Assembly: GCA_020053375.1 (NCBI GenBank)
Contig: JAGVNG010000007.1
Span: forward strand, 1 to 49,101
Reading direction: 5' to 3'
DNA: 49,101 nucleotides
Source of the DNA: Nanobdellota archaeon
GTDB lineage: Archaea; Nanobdellota; Nanobdellia; Pacearchaeales; GW2011-AR1
Shown: piece after piece, positions 45,622 to 49,101 of the stretch
Layout of the letters: each line of letters opens with the position of its first letter
Numbering within the stretch: position 1 is the first letter of the stretch
Position numbers and translations under genes: made by a program
Notes under the pieces: generated by a model
What the model saw: the letters and a program-made list of their open reading frames with translations, nothing else
Database searches by the model: none
Told to the model about the DNA's origin: nothing

Positions 45622-46548
45622 ATGGTAGGAATAATTGATGAGATTGAAGAGAAAATTGAAGAGGAAGAAGAAGCAATAAAAGAAATTGCAGAGAAAATTG
45701 TTGGAAAAGCTAAGAAAATAAAGAAAGCTTCTTCAAAACCAAAGAAAGAGAAAGAAGATAATTCTGATGCAGATGCAATTACTCCTGAACTAATTAAGGC
45801 AGCCGAGGAAGAGTCTATAAAACCAGACATTGAAAGGAAGAAAAAAGAACTTCTTGAAAATGTTAAGAAACTTAAAGAAAAGATTGCTGCAGAAGAAATT
45901 ACTTCTGAAGAGCTTAAGGAAAAAGTTAAGGGAAAGAAGAAAGGAGAAATGCTTGTTCCTCTTGAAGAATATGTGAAGTCAGGTATATATCTTGGAACAA
46001 AGGTTGTAACACCGCAAATGAAGCAATATGTATATAGAAGAAGGGCTGACGGACTTGCAATATTTAACACAGATATAATTGATGAGAAGCTAAAAGAAGG
46101 AATTGAATTTCTGTCAAAGTTTGATGCGAAGGATGTAATCTTGGTTTGCAAGAGGCAAGCAGGCTGGAAGACGGCAGAAATGTTCGGAAAAGTAACAGGG
46201 ATAAAAGTTTTCACAAAGAAATACCCAGCCGGGGTTTTAACAAACACACAACTTGCTGAGTTTTTTGAAAACGAGCTCACAATAGTATGTGATTCATGGC
46301 TTGACAAGAATGCCCTGAACGATACCTTAAATGTTCACAAGACAATTTTGATGGTCTGTGACACAAACAATTTCCCAAAGGATGCCAACCAGACAATAAT
46401 TGGAAACAACAAGAGCACGAGAAGCCTTGGACTTATCTTCTATCTGCTTGCAAGAGGATATTGCAAAGCAAAGGGAATAGAGACAAACATTCCGGACATT
46501 GATTGGTGGACCGCAGAGGAAGAAAAAGGCGCCGAGATGGGCGTTTAA
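45622..46548 (+). CDS. rpsB: 30S ribosomal protein S2 with about 110-aa charged N-terminal extension
   Basis: S2 core: LVPLEEYVKSGIYLGTKVVTPQMKQYVYRRRADGLAIFNTDIIDEKL...; K/E-rich coiled-coil-like N-terminus. Confidence 0.92.
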   Translation: MVGIIDEIEEKIEEEEEAIKEIAEKIVGKAKKIKKASSKPKKEKEDNSDADAITPELIKAAEEESIKPDIERKKKELLENVKKLKEKIAAEEITSEELKEKVKGKKKGEMLVPLEEYVKSGIYLGTKVVTPQMKQYVYRRRADGLAIFNTDIIDEKLKEGIEFLSKFDAKDVILVCKRQAGWKTAEMFGKVTGIKVFTKKYPAGVLTNTQLAEFFENELTIVCDSWLDKNALNDTLNVHKTILMVCDTNNFPKDANQTIIGNNKSTRSLGLIFYLLARGYCKAKGIETNIPDIDWWTAEEEKGAEMGV

Positions 46549-46593
46549 GTTTAATTCTGTAAGATTTATAAAGAGACTCTAATCCAAAATTGT

Positions 46594-47082
46594 ATGTTAC
46601 CAGAAGGATTTGATTTAAGACATTTAGACAGTGGAATATTAGAAGCTGTGGTCAATTTGAACAGGATTCCGGGCGTATTTACAAATACAACATGCGAAGG
46701 GCATATATGGAGGAATACCCCCGCTTGGCCAACCAAAGATGGATGGATACATTTTAATGTCAAAAAAGAAACAAACAAAAATTTAATTTCAAAAATTAAA
46801 AAAAATTTTATCGAAAAACACCCTATATTTGAGCTTGAAGAATGGAATGATTACATTTTCGATAATAATTATTTACATTATACAATGGTTGGGCATTATG
46901 AATCTCATGATGATGGAAATTTATTTGGCAGAATAGGTAAATTTGGGCAATGGAGATATTTCAGGAGAGCTGAAAAAACAAGGAAGGAGATGTTAAAAGG
47001 ATGGCTTGATTTTAATGAAACAATTATCTCTTATTTGAGAGAGAATTTTGGGAAAGAATATGAAAAACTTCCTTATATCTGA
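46594..47082 (+). CDS. hypothetical protein
   Basis: 162-aa ORF, His/Cys-containing (NTTCEGHIW, GHYESHDDG). Confidence 0.5.
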   Translation: MLPEGFDLRHLDSGILEAVVNLNRIPGVFTNTTCEGHIWRNTPAWPTKDGWIHFNVKKETNKNLISKIKKNFIEKHPIFELEEWNDYIFDNNYLHYTMVGHYESHDDGNLFGRIGKFGQWRYFRRAEKTRKEMLKGWLDFNETIISYLRENFGKEYEKLPYI

Positions 47083-47544
47083 TTAAACCTTAAACCACAG
47101 CCATGACTTGTCTGGCTTTGAGCCGTAATGAGTTTTAATCAGAACATAATCTCCAATTAGTTTTTTACCGTTAAGTCTAAACTCTATTTTATTAGCACTT
47201 CTGTTCTTTAATTCATATTTTCCGTTATCCCAGATTTCAACTTTTCCTGCGCCGTAGTTTCCTTCAGGAATCACTCCTTCGAATTTTGCATACGCTAGCG
47301 GATGGTCCTCAACCTGAATAGCAAGCCTTTTGGTTTCCTTATTTGCCGGAGGCTCTTTTGGAACAGCCCAGCTTTTTAAAACTCCGTCCATTTCTAAACG
47401 GAGGTCGTAATGCAAGTGAGAAGCTTCATGGCGATGCACGACAAAGATTAACGATCTATCACTTCTTTTTATAGTTCCTTTTGGCTCATTAGTTTTGCTT
47501 TTTCCTTCAAACTTTCTTTTTTTTGTATATTTAACCAAGGACAT
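47083..47544 (-). CDS. standalone LigD-type 3'-phosphoesterase (PE) domain protein
   Basis: FVVHRHEASHLHYDLRLEMDGVLKSWAVPKEPP...AKFEGVIPEGNYGAGKVEIWDNG. Confidence 0.92.
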   Translation of the reverse strand: MSLVKYTKKRKFEGKSKTNEPKGTIKRSDRSLIFVVHRHEASHLHYDLRLEMDGVLKSWAVPKEPPANKETKRLAIQVEDHPLAYAKFEGVIPEGNYGAGKVEIWDNGKYELKNRSANKIEFRLNGKKLIGDYVLIKTHYGSKPDKSWLWFKV

Positions 47545-47546
47545 TT

Positions 47547-47960
47547 TTATTTTTTTAAAAATTGTTTAATTTGTTTGATAAATTCTTCAGCATCTAAGAT
47601 TAGTTCATCTTTTATAGAATCAAAAACAATTTCATCATCTATCTTCCCATATTCATGGGCAAGAATATTTCTCATACCCTTTGCATCTTTTAATTTTTGG
47701 GCTAATTTATCATCAATGATTTTATTTTCTTTAAGAACTTCAAAAGCATCACTATCATCTTGGGGTATTCTTAATTTTTTAAGTTTTATGACATAAAACG
47801 CTACATCAGTTATCGCTCCTATTATTTTTTCAAAATACCTTTCGCATGCCGCCTTCTCTTTTTTATTTGAAATATAATCTTCCAGATTTTCCGGAATAAT
47901 CCCGCTTAATTCATCAAAAAACATTAATATATCTTCTATTTTATCATTAATTCTATCCAT
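47547..47960 (-). CDS. HepT-like HEPN ribonuclease toxin
   Basis: MRNILAHEYG = RX4HXY motif. Confidence 0.88.
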   Translation of the reverse strand: MDRINDKIEDILMFFDELSGIIPENLEDYISNKKEKAACERYFEKIIGAITDVAFYVIKLKKLRIPQDDSDAFEVLKENKIIDDKLAQKLKDAKGMRNILAHEYGKIDDEIVFDSIKDELILDAEEFIKQIKQFLKK

Positions 47961-48681
47961 TTTTTATTAAACCCGCCTGCCTCATCCTCAGGAAGTAATC
48001 ATTATCTTTTAGATATCTTACTGAAAAAACTACATTATCAAAATTTCCTGATTTGTATAACACCTTATGATTTTCTGCTATTGTTTTTTTTATTTTAAAG
48101 GGGAGGACATTAAATACTTGAATATCTGCCTTTTCGGGGAGTTGCCCAGACATCCTAATCCTAAATTTTGTGGTGTCCTTTAGGGATATTTCTTTTTTGA
48201 AGACAATACATATGTCTATATCGGATCGCGACGTAAAACTTTCATCAGCAAAAGAGCCAAAGAGAAGTATTGCTTTAATATCTTTTTTTAATTCATCCTG
48301 CAATATTATATTCACTGCTCTTTGAATTATTCTGTTGTTTTTCTGATTTTTCGCTAGGATAAACTCGTTTTCGAATTTTGCCAATTCTTTTATGCATTCA
48401 AATTTTTTTCTTATATCTCTTGAAAGCCTGTTTTTCTCAGATTGGCTTAAGGAAATTCCATTAACCTGCTTTTCAATAATTTCTAGCTCCCGCTTCCCAA
48501 ATATCTTTCTAATATTCTCATTTGTTTTTAAAAACTCTATTAAAGCCATTAAATAACCTAAATGATGGTTATTTATATAGTTTTTGGTTCCGTCTAGGAT
48601 TGTCCAATAAAATGAACAACTGTCTATTTTTGTATTTTTGGTAAAAATTATTTCTTGTAATGCTCGTTCTTTGTTCCGCAT
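47953..48681 (-). CDS. MntA-like MNT nucleotidyltransferase antitoxin with N-terminal extension
   Basis: LFGSFADESFTSRSDIDICIV = GSX10DXD; overlaps hepT by 8 nt. Confidence 0.85.
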   Translation of the reverse strand: MRNKERALQEIIFTKNTKIDSCSFYWTILDGTKNYINNHHLGYLMALIEFLKTNENIRKIFGKRELEIIEKQVNGISLSQSEKNRLSRDIRKKFECIKELAKFENEFILAKNQKNNRIIQRAVNIILQDELKKDIKAILLFGSFADESFTSRSDIDICIVFKKEISLKDTTKFRIRMSGQLPEKADIQVFNVLPFKIKKTIAENHKVLYKSGNFDNVVFSVRYLKDNDYFLRMRQAGLIKNG

Positions 48682-48869
48682 TCATGGCAGAATTTTTGCC
48701 TTTCGTCGAGGTTTGTTCCACAATCAGGGCATTTTGATATTATTGGTTTGACATCGACAATTGTCTTATAGCCTGCTTTCCCAGAAACAACCTTTGAAAA
48801 GATGTTTGTAAAATCCTCTGACCTCTGCAGGTCTTCCTGCCCGCTTTGTCTGTCATATATCTCGCTCAT
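48648..48869 (-). CDS. small zinc-ribbon protein
   Basis: CPDCGTNLDERQKFCHECGT. Confidence 0.75.
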   Translation of the reverse strand: MSEIYDRQSGQEDLQRSEDFTNIFSKVVSGKAGYKTIVDVKPIISKCPDCGTNLDERQKFCHECGTKNEHYKK

Positions 48870-49101
48870 CTTTTGCCACTCTTATTTTATTTTAGGAAAA
48901 TATTATTTAAAAAGATTTCTGGAGTGAATATTTCATCTTTTTATCAACGGAAATCAGTCGAATGTTTTGCATTTTTACGATATAGTTTAGCAAATGTTTT
49001 TGTGTAATATCCTCTATTAATGTTATATCGTGGATTTAAGTTGTTCATCTTTTTATTCCTTTCTTTGTTTTTCTAGGAAAGCTTGATTGGGAGTTCTAAG
49101 C

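Noticed and set aside
1-49101. CRISPR arrays, tRNA and rRNA genes
   Set aside because: No regularly spaced direct repeats and no cloverleaf or rRNA-like segments were recognised in the intergenic regions. Not checked with tRNAscan or covariance models.

Overview
AT-rich, gene-dense archaeal chromosome segment, most likely from a DPANN-type (Woese-/Pacearchaeota-like) genome. This is inferred from gene content only. Core blocks: a type IV pilus/archaellum-like secretion operon (ATPase, two TadC/FlaJ-type membrane proteins, two pilin-like proteins; 0.4-8.1 kb); rtcB; large surface proteins; an Era-like GTPase/DUF2073/Zn-ribbon trio; CCA-adding enzyme; TrmB-type regulator; presenilin-like protease; aCPSF1 (KH + beta-CASP); proteasome beta; Rad50-Mre11; HemK-like methyltransferase; RNase J; Rnp2/Pop5; psmA-SBDS-rrp4-rrp41-rrp42; and rpoK-enolase-rpsB. 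Accessory content includes three MNT/HEPN pairs, an AbrB/MNT fusion, VapBC-like and RelBE-like modules, and a T9SS-type sorting-tail protein. The most striking signal is a diversity-generating-retroelement (DGR) template/variable repeat pair. TR (34326..34419, minus sense) and VR (34737..34830, the 3' end of the 248-aa ORF 34719..35465) align without gaps over 94 bp. All 16 mismatches fall on adenines of the template (11 A>G, 5 A>T) and no other base type changes. No reverse transcriptase is visible in the window; a HemK-like gene sits where an RT would be expected. The second striking signal is an array of toxin-antitoxin cassettes downstream of cca. Each cassette ends in a short in-frame copy of the cca C-terminus ((KE)LRVIG-stop), with synonymous differences in one copy. 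This suggests insertion of cassettes at a gene 3' end. A similar pattern (a relict sorting-tail terminus beyond a histone-fold/MNT/HEPN block) occurs at 9.65-10.93 kb.
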